Positions 17,912-27,191 are shown, counted from the stretch's first letter. The stretch is DNA of 35,540 nucleotides from an uncultured Sphingorhabdus sp. (GCA_937944295.1 CALDZL010000029.1:1-35540); one strand, 5' to 3'. The notes: generated by a model from the sequence alone, not told the origin. A program made the numbers and translations.

Positions 17912-18223
17912 ATGCAAAAAATTTTTCAGGCCCTCGCCTCAACCCCACGCCGCAAGATATTGGCATATTTATCCGATACGCAGTTAAACGCAGGAGAAAT
18001 AGCAATGCGCTTTGAAATGAGCAAATCAGCAGTTTCTCAGCATTTAACTATATTAGAGAATGCTGGTTTGATTGAATCAGAGAAAAAAGGACAATTTATA
18101 TATTACCGTCTCTTGCCCGACAATATTGCTAATGTTCTCAATAGTTATTTACAAGAGGTTTGCCCCGTATCCAAACCTCTGAAAAAAGAATCCCAATCAA
18201 TCATCAGTAAAGAAACAAAATGA
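17912..18223 (+). CDS. ArsR/SdpR-type winged-helix regulator
   Basis: 103-aa DNA-binding repressor. The N-terminal start MQKIFQALASTPRRKILAYL and the helix-turn-helix segment NAGEIAMRFEMSKSAVSQHLTILENAGLIESEKKGQFIYYRL are classic for the ArsR superfamily. No CxC metal motif is present in the recognition-helix region, so a metal-sensing role is unlikely; it resembles the SdpR autorepressor branch, often paired with SRPBCC or membrane genes. It faces the desaturase operon across 84 bases. AAGG lies directly against the ATG, too close for a normal ribosome site. Confidence 0.88.
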   Translation: MQKIFQALASTPRRKILAYLSDTQLNAGEIAMRFEMSKSAVSQHLTILENAGLIESEKKGQFIYYRLLPDNIANVLNSYLQEVCPVSKPLKKESQSIISKETK

Positions 18224-18227
18224 CCAT

Positions 18228-18257
18228 AAAAAAGCCCAGCGCAATGGCCGGGCTTTT
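18228..18257. terminator. Bidirectional rho-independent terminator
   Basis: AAAAGCCC pairs with GGGCTTTT, extended by two more pairs past a mismatch, with a 6-base loop. A/T runs flank both sides, so it can serve both the ArsR-type gene (plus) and the convergent protease gene (minus). Confidence 0.8.
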
Positions 18258-18278
18258 CAAACCTTATATTTATATAGA

Positions 18279-19775
18279 TTAGCCGCCGAGGCGCACCGTA
18301 ATATAACGTAATTCACCGCCGCGACGACGCACGCCGAGCAACGCGTTTTTACGGCCTAATTTCTTAACCTCATTGATTTGCGTGGCTAATTCTGCGGCAC
18401 TAGTTACCGATTTATAATTTACTGAGCTGATAATATCAGCACGGCGTAATCCAGCTTGCGCAGCAGGTCCGCGCCCTGCAATCTCTATAACCACGCCTTC
18501 AACATCATCATCAGCTCTAATCGCCCTAGAAATATCGGGCGTCAGTGGAATAACTCTGATGCCAAGAGCTTCACGAATAATTTGCGCATTGCTGCTGTCT
18601 GTTTCAGGCTTTTCTTCAAACTCTTTTTCTTCATCAGGGTTAAAATCAGATTGCGCCAATTTCTCTTCTGGCGGACGCTTACCTACAGTCACCGTTAATT
18701 TTTGCGGACTGCCTTTGCGCAATAGTTCGACAGGAATCTTTGTTCCTGGTTTAATATTGGCAATGATAAAAGATAATGTTTGATCAGGTTTAACCTCTAA
18801 ACCATTGATTTTGGTGATAATATCACCTGCTTTAATACCTGCTTTATCAGCAGCATCACCTTTACGGACCACTTGAATAATTTCGCCACGATTTTTTTCT
18901 AAACCAATGGCTTCTGCCGTCGCTTCATCAACAGCATCAATACCAACACCCAAATACCCCCGTTCAACGCGTTCACCTTTTTTCAGCGCTTCGATAACGG
19001 GAACAGCTTCCTCTGATGGAATAGCAAAATTAATGCCAATATTAGCGGCCACCGGCGATATTAGACGATTATTGATGCCAACCACTTTGCCTTCTAAGTT
19101 AAACAATGGTCCGCCGCTATTTCCGCGATTAATAGCAGTGTCGGTTTGGATGAAGCGATCATATGCACCGCCCGCACCAATATTACGTTGTAATGCTGAC
19201 ACGATACCTGCCGTTACTGTGCTACCAAGACCAAGGGGGTTACCTATAGCAATCACCCAATCACCCACGCGCGATGTTGGATTACTCTCTAATTCTACAT
19301 AACGAAGATTGGTCTCATCAATTTTAAGAAGCGCAAGATCAGATTGCTCATCACGGCCAATAATTTCTGCCGTATATTCTTTACCATTTGCAAATATAAC
19401 CGTAACTTCGTCAACAACGGTTTGACCACGTGGTCCACTGGCAATAACATGATTATTTGTTACAATTAAACCATCGGCTGATATGACAAAACCAGAGCCG
19501 CCACTAACTTGTTCGCGCGTTTGCGGCGGGCTACGGCCAAAAAATGAACTTCCGCCACCTACTGTTACTTCTTTTTTTGTGCGAATATTGACCACAGAAG
19601 GCTGCAATGCCTCTGTCAAATCGGCGAAACTATCGGGTGCTCCGCCTGGGGCTTTACCCGAATAGGAAACAGGGGATGTATTCACAGCTTGAGCGGTAAC
19701 ACTATTGCCATTTACCAAAGCAAAAGCACTTCCCGTTAGTAAAAGAGCTGCTGTAAAACTATAAGCGTAACGCAC
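18279..19775 (-). CDS. Do-like periplasmic serine protease with two PDZ domains
   Basis: DegP/MucD-type protease or chaperone for misfolded envelope proteins. With the GTG start at 19775 (498 aa) the protein has a signal peptide (AYSFTAALLLTGSAFA), a trypsin-like domain with the triad H in VTNNHVIASG (about 110), D in SDLALLKID (about 140) and S in NRGNSGGPLF (about 220), and two PDZ domains (the YLGVGIDAV...GDIITKING region and the LGIRVIPLT...RADIISSVN region). The frame is open to a TTG at 19817, but AGAGGA lies 9 bases before the GTG. It follows hflK-hflC on the same strand after about 180 bases, a neighbourhood common in alphaproteobacteria. degP/mucD naming is not decidable here. Confidence 0.93.
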   Translation of the reverse strand: MRYAYSFTAALLLTGSAFALVNGNSVTAQAVNTSPVSYSGKAPGGAPDSFADLTEALQPSVVNIRTKKEVTVGGGSSFFGRSPPQTREQVSGGSGFVISADGLIVTNNHVIASGPRGQTVVDEVTVIFANGKEYTAEIIGRDEQSDLALLKIDETNLRYVELESNPTSRVGDWVIAIGNPLGLGSTVTAGIVSALQRNIGAGGAYDRFIQTDTAINRGNSGGPLFNLEGKVVGINNRLISPVAANIGINFAIPSEEAVPVIEALKKGERVERGYLGVGIDAVDEATAEAIGLEKNRGEIIQVVRKGDAADKAGIKAGDIITKINGLEVKPDQTLSFIIANIKPGTKIPVELLRKGSPQKLTVTVGKRPPEEKLAQSDFNPDEEKEFEEKPETDSSNAQIIREALGIRVIPLTPDISRAIRADDDVEGVVIEIAGRGPAAQAGLRRADIISSVNYKSVTSAAELATQINEVKKLGRKNALLGVRRRGGELRYITVRLGG

Positions 19776-19842
19776 TATTTTGATTCCTCTCAAATTAATT
19801 TTAACATCAAAACTCAAATTATTTCATATGTATAATATGTGT

Positions 19843-19856
19843 ATTAAAGCTTTAAT
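19843..19856. repeat. 14-bp perfect palindrome upstream of the Do-like protease
   Basis: ATTAAAGCTTTAAT is its own reverse complement, and lies about 70 bases upstream of the protease GTG, in the AT-rich gap after hflC. It may be an operator, but AT-rich palindromes of this size can occur by chance. Confidence 0.3.
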
Positions 19857-19955
19857 TTACAAGTTTCATAATGATGTTTCTATTCTGAATATTGCTTGAA
19901 TAATATTTAAAATATCTGTTCATTAACTATTGCTCTATTCACGCCTCATCATAAA

Positions 19956-20804
19956 TTAACGCGCATTTTGGAACTTACGCAGATAATCGCTATTCGGTGA
20001 TAATACAAAATTAGTTTCACCTTGGCCTTCGCCTTTTCGGAAAGTTGTACGATAAGATTCCATAGCACGGTAGAAATCATAAAATTCAGGATCTTTACCA
20101 TAACTCTCTGCATAAACACGGGCGGCTTCAGCTTCCGCATCAGCGCGAATGATTTGCGCTTCTTTGCGGCCTTCGGCTTCGATGGTAGCACGTTCTTGTT
20201 CTCTGGCAGATCGCATACGACCATAAGCGGATTGAAGCGGTGTTCCTTGCGGTAAATCCGCGCGCTTAATACGCACATCAATCACCTCGGCACCATATCT
20301 GGCGGCTTCAAGATTCAGTTGCTGTTGAATATTCGCCATAATCTGGCCGCGCTCAGCACTAAGCATCGTTGCAAATGACCGCTTGCCCAATTCGTTACGC
20401 ACCGATGATCCCAATGTCTCACCTAGCCGTAAAATCACCGATTCCTCGGTTCGCAATGTTTTGAACATTTTAACGGGGTCTATAATACGAAAACGTGCAA
20501 AAGCATCGACTTGAACTTGCAATTGGTCTGTTGAGAGAACCTCTTGAGGTTCCATCTGTAGGTTAAGAACCCGTTTGTCAATAAATTGCACCTGATCAAC
20601 AAATGGAATACGAAAATGTAGCCCTGCATCGGTCGAACCAAATGCTCTGTCTTTTTTATACTGATTAACAGGATATTTCACCTTACCATAGCTTGTGACA
20701 ATGGCTTGGTCTGTTTCTGCTACTGTGTAAGCGGACATACTACCCAATAACAGCAACCCAAAAGCGGCGGCCCCAATGGCAATGGGGTTTTTAAACATAT
20801 TCAT
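19956..20804 (-). CDS. hflC: Protease modulator HflC
   Basis: 282-aa SPFH/stomatin-type membrane protein that, with HflK, forms a cage around FtsH and modulates its protease activity. One N-terminal membrane segment (PIAIGAAAFGLLLLGSMSAYTV) is followed by the SPFH domain in the periplasm (ETDQAIVTSYGKVKY, LHFRIPFVDQV) and a helical region rich in Glu/Ala/Arg (RSAREQERATIEAEGRKEA). It begins 1 base after hflK stops, so the two are one operon. The C-terminal residues NSDYLRKFQNAR are as in the family. Confidence 0.96.
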   Translation of the reverse strand: MNMFKNPIAIGAAAFGLLLLGSMSAYTVAETDQAIVTSYGKVKYPVNQYKKDRAFGSTDAGLHFRIPFVDQVQFIDKRVLNLQMEPQEVLSTDQLQVQVDAFARFRIIDPVKMFKTLRTEESVILRLGETLGSSVRNELGKRSFATMLSAERGQIMANIQQQLNLEAARYGAEVIDVRIKRADLPQGTPLQSAYGRMRSAREQERATIEAEGRKEAQIIRADAEAEAARVYAESYGKDPEFYDFYRAMESYRTTFRKGEGQGETNFVLSPNSDYLRKFQNAR

Positions 20805-20805
20805 A

Positions 20806-21939
20806 TCAATTCCCCTCCGATGTGACTTCTATTGGTTTTGCGGATTGCTGCGCAGCTTTATCAACGCGGCGTTTAATCTCTGGAAGCGGCAGAAATGGCG
20901 TTACATTATCAGTCTCTAATATCGTTTTATCGACATTGGCCAATATACTCTCCATTGTTTCATAATAGAGACGGCGGCGCGTGACTCTAGGGGCAAGCGC
21001 ATATTGTTCATATATGCGATCAAATTGTGCAGTATCACCAAGCGCACGCTCGGTGACTTGGCGTGAATATTTACGAGCTTCATTAAGCGCCGCCTCTTTA
21101 TTTTGTTTCGCAGCATTCACAGCATTAAAGGCCTCACGAACTTCTGCTGGCGCAGCAGCTTGCTGAATATCAATACTTTGAATGAAAATCCCGCTATTAT
21201 ATTCATCCAATATTTTTTGCATACGATCGCGAACATCTGCCTGAATAGCGGCTCTTCCAGGACCGATAGCCTGGATCAAATCAAAATTAGCAATGGCAGC
21301 ACGCATCGCACTTTCGGCCACTTCTGACACAGAAGAGGTTGGACTTTCCAATTGGAATAGAAAGAGAGAGGGGTCGCCGACCTGCCAACGCACATTATAG
21401 GCCATGTTAATGACATTTTGATCGCGCGTGAGAATGAGGTTTTCTCTACTCCCAGCACCACTACCTTCGGAATTAGCCCCATTATCAGAATTTAAGGTTC
21501 CAATAGTGATTGTACGCACTTCATTCGTATTTACTTTTTGTACATTTTGAATCGGGTAAGGCGCGGTTATAGAGACACCAGAGCCAATTGTGTGCGAATA
21601 GCGGCCAAACGTCGTCACTACGCCGCTCTCTGCTGGTTCAAGGCGGTGGATACTCGTCCAAAACACCCACAAAACCAAAAGTGCAATAATAGCTAATGGC
21701 CATAATGGCTTGCCATTAGGACGGGTAGGCAATCCTCCACCAAAGCCACTTCCGCCACCGCGAAATAATTCCTCTAAAGAGGGTTTCTTGCCCTTTGAAC
21801 GAATGGGTTCTACATTATCAGCATCCCAGGGATTGGATGGCTTGCCATTGGAGCCCCTACCATTTGATCCATTACCATTGTCCCAAGGACCACTCATGGC
21901 CGATATAAGGCCTCTGATTTGAAAAAATTTATTACTCAT
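20806..21939 (-). CDS. hflK: Protease modulator HflK
   Basis: SPFH protein partner of HflC in the FtsH-regulating membrane complex. The N-terminus is Gly/Asn/Ser-rich (GPWDNGNGSNGRGSNG), typical for HflK, followed by one membrane helix (LWPLAIIALLVLWVFWTSIH), the SPFH domain (SGVVTTFGRY, NVRWQVGDPSLFLF) and a helical tail. The start is uncertain: the ATG at 21939 has AAAGGA close upstream (378 aa), while the ATG at 21897 (MSGPWDNG) matches many relatives but has only a distant AGAGG. The frame continues to 21981 without support. It is divergent from mrp, with about 70 bases between starts. Confidence 0.93.
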   Translation of the reverse strand: MSNKFFQIRGLISAMSGPWDNGNGSNGRGSNGKPSNPWDADNVEPIRSKGKKPSLEELFRGGGSGFGGGLPTRPNGKPLWPLAIIALLVLWVFWTSIHRLEPAESGVVTTFGRYSHTIGSGVSITAPYPIQNVQKVNTNEVRTITIGTLNSDNGANSEGSGAGSRENLILTRDQNVINMAYNVRWQVGDPSLFLFQLESPTSSVSEVAESAMRAAIANFDLIQAIGPGRAAIQADVRDRMQKILDEYNSGIFIQSIDIQQAAAPAEVREAFNAVNAAKQNKEAALNEARKYSRQVTERALGDTAQFDRIYEQYALAPRVTRRRLYYETMESILANVDKTILETDNVTPFLPLPEIKRRVDKAAQQSAKPIEVTSEGN

Positions 21940-22010
21940 TATTCCTTTATAGTGATGAGTCATACAGAAAAACAGTGTCAATCATCGGAAACTGTCTCTA
22001 TTTCATCGAA

Positions 22011-22973
22011 ATGAATCAAATAAATGACATAGAAGAGGCATTATCGAGCCTTACAAATGGCCGTTACAGCGGATTAAAGCTCAAAGAGGGCCGTATATCC
22101 TTTATTTTAGATATTGGCGGGTTAAGCTCTGGTCTGGCCAATATAATGTTAAAGGATAGCGATTCGCTGTGCCGATCCTTTGATGGGGTTGATGATGTGC
22201 GAATCATTCAAACCTCTGAGCGTGTAAACCGAAACCTCATTGCCATAGCTAGCGGTAAAGGCGGCGTTGGCAAATCAACATTGTCGACGAACTTGGCAGT
22301 AGCGATGCAGCGTGCTGGCAGAAATGTCGGTCTTGTTGATGCCGATATATACGGACCTTCACAAACAAGGCTATTGGATGCTGAGGATATCAAACCTGAA
22401 TCGATCACCAAACAGCTAATCCCAGTGATGAGCAAATATCACATACCATTTTTATCGATGGGTCAATTGGTCAAATCAGGCCAGGCCATCGCATGGCGCG
22501 GACCTATGGCAGGCAACGCCCTAAACCAATTAATTGATGGCAAGTGGCAGGATATAGAAGATCTAATATTAGATTTACCGCCAGGGACTGGAGATGTTCA
22601 ATTATCTATGGTGCAAAAACATAAGCCAATGGGTGCTGTCATTATTTCTACGCCGCAAGATTTAGCCTTAATCGATGCAACCCGAGCGATAAATTTCTTT
22701 GATGCGGCGAAAGTACCGATCATAGGTTTGGTCGAAAATATGGCAGGCTATGTCTGTCCCAATTGCGGTGAGCTTAGCAATCCATTTGGTAGCGGTGGAG
22801 CAGAAGCTGCTGCCAAACAATTAGATATTGATTTTTTGGGACGTATTCCACTCGACATGAGTATTAGACAATTAAGCGATGCTGGCCATCCCCCGGCGCT
22901 AGACGATAGCATCATTGCGAAAAATTTTGCTACAATCGCAAAAAAGATTAGCGATTGGGTCGATAATCAGTAA
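22011..22973 (+). CDS. mrp: Iron-sulfur cluster carrier Mrp/ApbC
   Basis: P-loop ATPase that binds and passes on [4Fe-4S] clusters. The 320-aa form from the ATG at 22011 has a short, degenerate DUF59-like N-domain, the deviant Walker A GKGGVGKST (82-90), DADIYGPS, the DLPPGTGD switch, and the cluster-ligand pair CPNC (C249, C252). A GTG at 21975 would add 12 residues but lacks a ribosome site. It is divergent from hflK, a usual alphaproteobacterial layout, and is followed after 9 bases by the molybdopterin oxidoreductase gene. Confidence 0.94.
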   Translation: MNQINDIEEALSSLTNGRYSGLKLKEGRISFILDIGGLSSGLANIMLKDSDSLCRSFDGVDDVRIIQTSERVNRNLIAIASGKGGVGKSTLSTNLAVAMQRAGRNVGLVDADIYGPSQTRLLDAEDIKPESITKQLIPVMSKYHIPFLSMGQLVKSGQAIAWRGPMAGNALNQLIDGKWQDIEDLILDLPPGTGDVQLSMVQKHKPMGAVIISTPQDLALIDATRAINFFDAAKVPIIGLVENMAGYVCPNCGELSNPFGSGGAEAAAKQLDIDFLGRIPLDMSIRQLSDAGHPPALDDSIIAKNFATIAKKISDWVDNQ

Positions 22974-22982
22974 CATCATCTT

Positions 22983-25289
22983 ATGCAGCAAAATAAAACC
23001 TCATTTGGCACTAGAACCTCTAGCGAGAGCGAAACCAAGAAAGGAATCTCTCGGCGTTCCTTAATTGTCGGTGGCGGCATTGGAATTGGATTGATTATAG
23101 GCTGGGGATTATGGCCACGAGAATATGCCATAACTCTACAAGCTGCTAAGGGTGAACATGTTTTTAGCAATTGGATCAAAATTGCCGAGGATGGTAAAAT
23201 CATTGTCGCGATCCCGCAAAGCGAGATGGGACAAGGCAGTTACAGCCTCTTAGCGCAGATAATTGCTGGCGAATTAGGAGCAGACTGGCGCACAATCGCT
23301 ATTCAGCCTGCGAATACAAGCCCCCTATTTGCCAATCATCTTGTGGCCAAAGAATGGTTGCCTGCTATCACCCCCGATGGCTGGGATATAGAGAAACTTG
23401 GTTCATGGGGAGATTGGTCTGTTACGGAATATGCTAACCGATCGACCTTCATGGTTACCGCTGGCTCATCAACTCAAAGACAATTTGAACCTATAGCCCG
23501 AGAAGCTGCTGCAGCGGCACGTATGTTGCTATGTCAAGAGGCCGCCAAACGATGGAATGTTCCATGGGAAGATTGCGAGACACTGTCGGGTTTTGTGCGC
23601 TATGACAGTAAGACAATAGCTTTTTCTGCACTCGCAGCAGATGCAAGTAAAAATCAAATTATAGACCCGATTGCGCTACGTCCTATTGAAAATGACTTAC
23701 TCTACGGTCAAGAATTATCACGTCTAGACTTACCTGCCAAAGTTGATGGCAGCGCCAACTTCGCTGGGGATATAAGACTACCCGACATGGTATATGCATC
23801 AATCCGTGCTGGTCCACATGGTAACACCAAATTAAAATCTATAAATAAGGAAGGCACCTCACGCGTCCGAGATTTGATCGATATAATTACCCAAGACAAT
23901 TGGGTCGCCGCGATTGCAAGCAATTGGTGGGCTGCCAATAATGCGCTCGATAAATTAGCACCTACATATGAAACAAAGGGAGTTTTACCCGATAGCGATA
24001 CCATCGACGATGCATTTAATGCAGCATTAAATAGTGATGGATGGCAGCATTATGCGCGTGGTTCCGTAGAGGAGAGTTTTAAAAAATCCTCAAACACACG
24101 CATATTAAAGGGCGAATATCGTTCTAGTCCAGCAGTGCATGCCCCCATAGAGACACGAACTGCGACTGCTCTTTTTAGAGACGGCAGATTGCAATTATGG
24201 ATGAACAGTCAAGCCCCAGAAAATGCGCGCGAAGTTGCAGCGGAAGCAATAGATATCTCTATCAATAATGTCATTTTACATCCAATGTTTGGCGGCGGTA
24301 GTTTTGGTCGTAATATGGACAATCAAATCGCTGGGCAGGCCGCAATATTGGCAAGACATATTGAAAAACCAGTTCAGCTGATATGGTCTCGTGCCGAGGA
24401 CTTTATGCGTGATACTGTAAGAACCCCAGCCAAAGCACAATTAAGTGGAGCTATAGATGTTAATGGCCGACACAAGGGTTTGAAAGCATCTATAGCAATT
24501 GCATCTACCATGCGTGAACAGATGCTAAGATTGCGCGGAAGTAGCTCTTTAACGGCTATTAAAGACAGTGCACAAACATATGATCCATTGGCAATAGAGG
24601 GTTTCAAGCCCCCCTATGATATTCCCAATATTAGCATCACCCAACATCCTACTAAAATTGATATACCAACGGGCAGATGGCGCGGCAATGGCCATGTCTT
24701 TTCATGTTTTTGTATTGAGTCTTTTATTGATGAACTGGCACATGCTGCTGGCATTGAACCGCTGTCTTATCGCATGCAAATGCTTGTCAATCAAACGCGC
24801 CTTGCACGATGTTTAACCAATGTCGCCAAAATAGCCAGTTGGGACGGCGGCGTGGAAGGTAGCGGAAAAGGGATTGCATGCCATAGCATGCGCGGTAGCC
24901 ATATTGCGATCATCGTCGAAGCCCAGAGCGGTGAAAAAGGCATAAGGGTTCGCCGCATATCAGCAGCAGTGGATTGCGGGCGTATATTAAACCCTGCTAC
25001 TACACGTGCACAAATAGAAGGCGGCATCATTTTTGGGCTCGCTCAAGCAGTGGGGTCATCCGTCGGTTTCAGAGGTGGCATGCCGACCGCACGTCGTTTG
25101 CGCGATGTAAACCTGCCTACATTAGCCGATGTCCCAGAAATACAAGTTGAATTTATCCGCAGCCAAGAAGAAAGTGGCGGTATAGGAGAATTGGGCGTAC
25201 CAGCCGTTGCACCAGCCATTGGCAATGCCCTATTTTCAGCCAGCAAAGTTAGGCTGCGCGAATTGCCATTATTATCGCTCGGTTTATAA
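22983..25289 (+). CDS. Tat-exported molybdopterin-binding oxidoreductase subunit (IorB-like)
   Basis: 768-aa large subunit of the xanthine dehydrogenase/isoquinoline 1-oxidoreductase beta group, which binds the molybdenum cofactor and hydroxylates aldehydes or N-heterocycles. The N-terminus has a Tat-like motif SRRSLIVGG followed by a hydrophobic stretch, so export is likely. Family segments include SEMGQGSYSLLAQIIAGELGA, GGGSFGRN, and the final IGELGVPAVAPAIGNAL, which carries the active-site glutamate. The usual partner, a small [2Fe-2S] subunit (IorA), is not adjacent. It follows mrp by 9 bases and has no clear ribosome site. The true substrate cannot be deduced. Confidence 0.88.
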   Translation: MQQNKTSFGTRTSSESETKKGISRRSLIVGGGIGIGLIIGWGLWPREYAITLQAAKGEHVFSNWIKIAEDGKIIVAIPQSEMGQGSYSLLAQIIAGELGADWRTIAIQPANTSPLFANHLVAKEWLPAITPDGWDIEKLGSWGDWSVTEYANRSTFMVTAGSSTQRQFEPIAREAAAAARMLLCQEAAKRWNVPWEDCETLSGFVRYDSKTIAFSALAADASKNQIIDPIALRPIENDLLYGQELSRLDLPAKVDGSANFAGDIRLPDMVYASIRAGPHGNTKLKSINKEGTSRVRDLIDIITQDNWVAAIASNWWAANNALDKLAPTYETKGVLPDSDTIDDAFNAALNSDGWQHYARGSVEESFKKSSNTRILKGEYRSSPAVHAPIETRTATALFRDGRLQLWMNSQAPENAREVAAEAIDISINNVILHPMFGGGSFGRNMDNQIAGQAAILARHIEKPVQLIWSRAEDFMRDTVRTPAKAQLSGAIDVNGRHKGLKASIAIASTMREQMLRLRGSSSLTAIKDSAQTYDPLAIEGFKPPYDIPNISITQHPTKIDIPTGRWRGNGHVFSCFCIESFIDELAHAAGIEPLSYRMQMLVNQTRLARCLTNVAKIASWDGGVEGSGKGIACHSMRGSHIAIIVEAQSGEKGIRVRRISAAVDCGRILNPATTRAQIEGGIIFGLAQAVGSSVGFRGGMPTARRLRDVNLPTLADVPEIQVEFIRSQEESGGIGELGVPAVAPAIGNALFSASKVRLRELPLLSLGL

Positions 25290-25326
25290 GGCCTACATTG
25301 ATAATAAAGCTTATTAAAGGATAATC

Positions 25327-26340
25327 ATGTCACAAACATCATCCCATTTCCCTACCGATCATCCGCCCGTACAAACGCCCAAAGTCGGTGTATTACTCAT
25401 CAACTTGGGAACGCCCGATGCACCAACGCCAAAGGCCGTAAAACGCTATTTGAAAGAATTTTTATCGGATCAACGCGTAGTCGAATTGCCCAAAATCCTA
25501 TGGCAACCTATTTTACGCGGTATCATCCTTAATACCCGTCCCAAAAAATCTGCCAAAGCCTATAGTAAAGTATGGACAAAAGATGGTTCTCCCTTGGCAT
25601 TTCATACCAAAGCGCAGGCAGAAATTTTAAACAGCCGTTTTGGTGACAATGTCATGGTCGATTATGCCATGCGCTACGGCAATCCATCGATAGAAAAACA
25701 AATCACCAAATTAAAAGAAGCGGGCTGCGTCCGGATATTTTTCGCGCCTATGTACCCGCAATATAGCGGTGCTACCACTGCGACCGTGCATGATAAAGCT
25801 TATGAAATATTCTCTAACATGCGTTGGCAACCTGCGGTGCGCACTTTGCCGCCTTATTATGATGATCCGCTGCATATTGAGGCGCTCAAGCAATCGGTTG
25901 AAGCAGGATTAGCAAAGCTTAACTTTGATCCCGATGCCATAATGATCAGCTTTCATGGTATGCCAGAAAGCACGCTTCACAAGGGTGACCCTTATCATTG
26001 CCATTGTCAGAAAACAGCGCGCTTATTATCGGAAGCTATGGGTCGCGAATTGACCATCTCTTTTCAATCACGCTTCGGTAAGGCCAAATGGTTGGAGCCT
26101 GCTACCGATACAATGTTGAAACGCCTTGCCTATGAAGGCAAAAGTAAAATTGCCATTTTCGCCCCTGGTTTTGCGGTAGATTGCGTTGAAACGCTCGAAG
26201 AATTGTGCATCGAAGGCAAAGAGATTTTCATGGAAGCGGGCGGTGAAAAATTTACCTATATACCTTGCCTTAACACGAGTGACATTGGCATGAATATGTT
26301 AGAGACAATAATCCACCGTGAATTGGCAGGCTGGATATAA
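25327..26340 (+). CDS. hemH: Ferrochelatase
   Basis: Inserts ferrous iron into protoporphyrin IX, the last step of haem synthesis, at the cytosolic face of the membrane. The 337-aa protein has the family's N-terminal VGVLLINLGTPDAP, FAPMYPQYSGATTA, catalytic H210 in ISFHGMPES, the metal-side glutamate in VETLEEL, and a C-terminal CLNTSD segment. The CHCQ residues inside the DPYHCHCQ segment are also typical of proteobacterial HemH. AAAGGA precedes the ATG at good distance. It stands alone between the IorB-like gene and phaB. Confidence 0.96.
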   Translation: MSQTSSHFPTDHPPVQTPKVGVLLINLGTPDAPTPKAVKRYLKEFLSDQRVVELPKILWQPILRGIILNTRPKKSAKAYSKVWTKDGSPLAFHTKAQAEILNSRFGDNVMVDYAMRYGNPSIEKQITKLKEAGCVRIFFAPMYPQYSGATTATVHDKAYEIFSNMRWQPAVRTLPPYYDDPLHIEALKQSVEAGLAKLNFDPDAIMISFHGMPESTLHKGDPYHCHCQKTARLLSEAMGRELTISFQSRFGKAKWLEPATDTMLKRLAYEGKSKIAIFAPGFAVDCVETLEELCIEGKEIFMEAGGEKFTYIPCLNTSDIGMNMLETIIHRELAGWI

Positions 26341-26384
26341 ACCAATAATATCCAACTTATATCTCTATTTACGTTGGCGGTAAC

Positions 26385-26413
26385 TTGCGAGAATCTGTAT
26401 TGCTAGGCATAAT
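26385..26413 (+). promoter_or_regulatory. Sigma-70 promoter of phaB
   Basis: TTGCGA, 17 bases, CATAAT, ending 27 bases before the GTG start. AAAGGAG then lies 7 bases before the start. Confidence 0.55.
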
Positions 26414-26440
26414 ATTTTCATACTCAAAAGGAGAATATTT

Positions 26441-27163
26441 GTGAGCAAAACGGCGATTGTAACAGGCGGTACCAGAGGTATTGGCGAAGCTATATCTTTA
26501 ATTTTACAAGAAAATGGTTTCACTGTCGCAGCCACCTATGCTGGCGATGATAAAAAAGCTGCTGAGTTCACGGAAAAAACAGGAATAGCAATCTATAAAT
26601 GGGATGTTGGTGACCATGATGCCTGTATCGCAGGATGCGCGAAAGTCGCAGAAGATTTGGGTCCTATCGGCGTTTTGATTAATAATGCAGGCATAACCCG
26701 CGACAATGTTATGAAGAAAATGAGCTTTGATGATTGGAACGAAGTCATCCGTGTTAATCTGGGTGGATGTTTCAATATGGCAAAAGCTTGTTTTCCAGCA
26801 ATGTGCGAACAAGGCTGGGGACGCATAGTCAACATTGGGTCAATCAATGGTCAAGGCGGGCAATATGGGCAAGTCAATTATGCCGCAGCTAAATCTGGCA
26901 TTCATGGTTTTACCAAAGCATTGGCACAAGAAGGCGCCAAAAAAGGCGTCACCGTCAATGCACTAGCACCTGGTTATATTGATACGGAAATGGTTGCCGC
27001 TGTGCCCGAGCAAGTATTAGAAAAAATCATTGCCAAAATCCCAATCGGCCGTTTGGGCCAAGCGCATGAAATTGCTAGGGGCGTGAAATTCCTATGCTCT
27101 GATGATGCAGCATTTGTGACAGGTTCTACCATTTCTATGAACGGCGGCCAACATATGTATTGA
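26441..27163 (+). CDS. phaB: Acetoacetyl-CoA reductase
   Basis: NADPH-dependent short-chain dehydrogenase reducing acetoacetyl-CoA to (R)-3-hydroxybutyryl-CoA, the monomer for polyhydroxybutyrate. In the 240-aa protein the cofactor loop is GGTRGIG (9-15), NNAG is at 81-84, and the catalytic residues are S134, Y147 and K151. The GQGGQYGQVNYAAAK stretch and the closing GSTISMNGGQHMY are typical of PhaB rather than FabG. It starts with GTG. phaC and a phasin are encoded some 4-6 kb away on the opposite strand, so the pathway is split in this window; phaA (thiolase) is not present. Confidence 0.95.
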   Translation: MSKTAIVTGGTRGIGEAISLILQENGFTVAATYAGDDKKAAEFTEKTGIAIYKWDVGDHDACIAGCAKVAEDLGPIGVLINNAGITRDNVMKKMSFDDWNEVIRVNLGGCFNMAKACFPAMCEQGWGRIVNIGSINGQGGQYGQVNYAAAKSGIHGFTKALAQEGAKKGVTVNALAPGYIDTEMVAAVPEQVLEKIIAKIPIGRLGQAHEIARGVKFLCSDDAAFVTGSTISMNGGQHMY

Positions 27164-27191
27164 TTAGGGGCACAGCACCCCCCCGATATTT

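Noticed and set aside
27171-27184. GGGG...CCCC pairing just after the phaB stop as a terminator
   Set aside because: Only four pairs and no T-run; nothing supports termination there.
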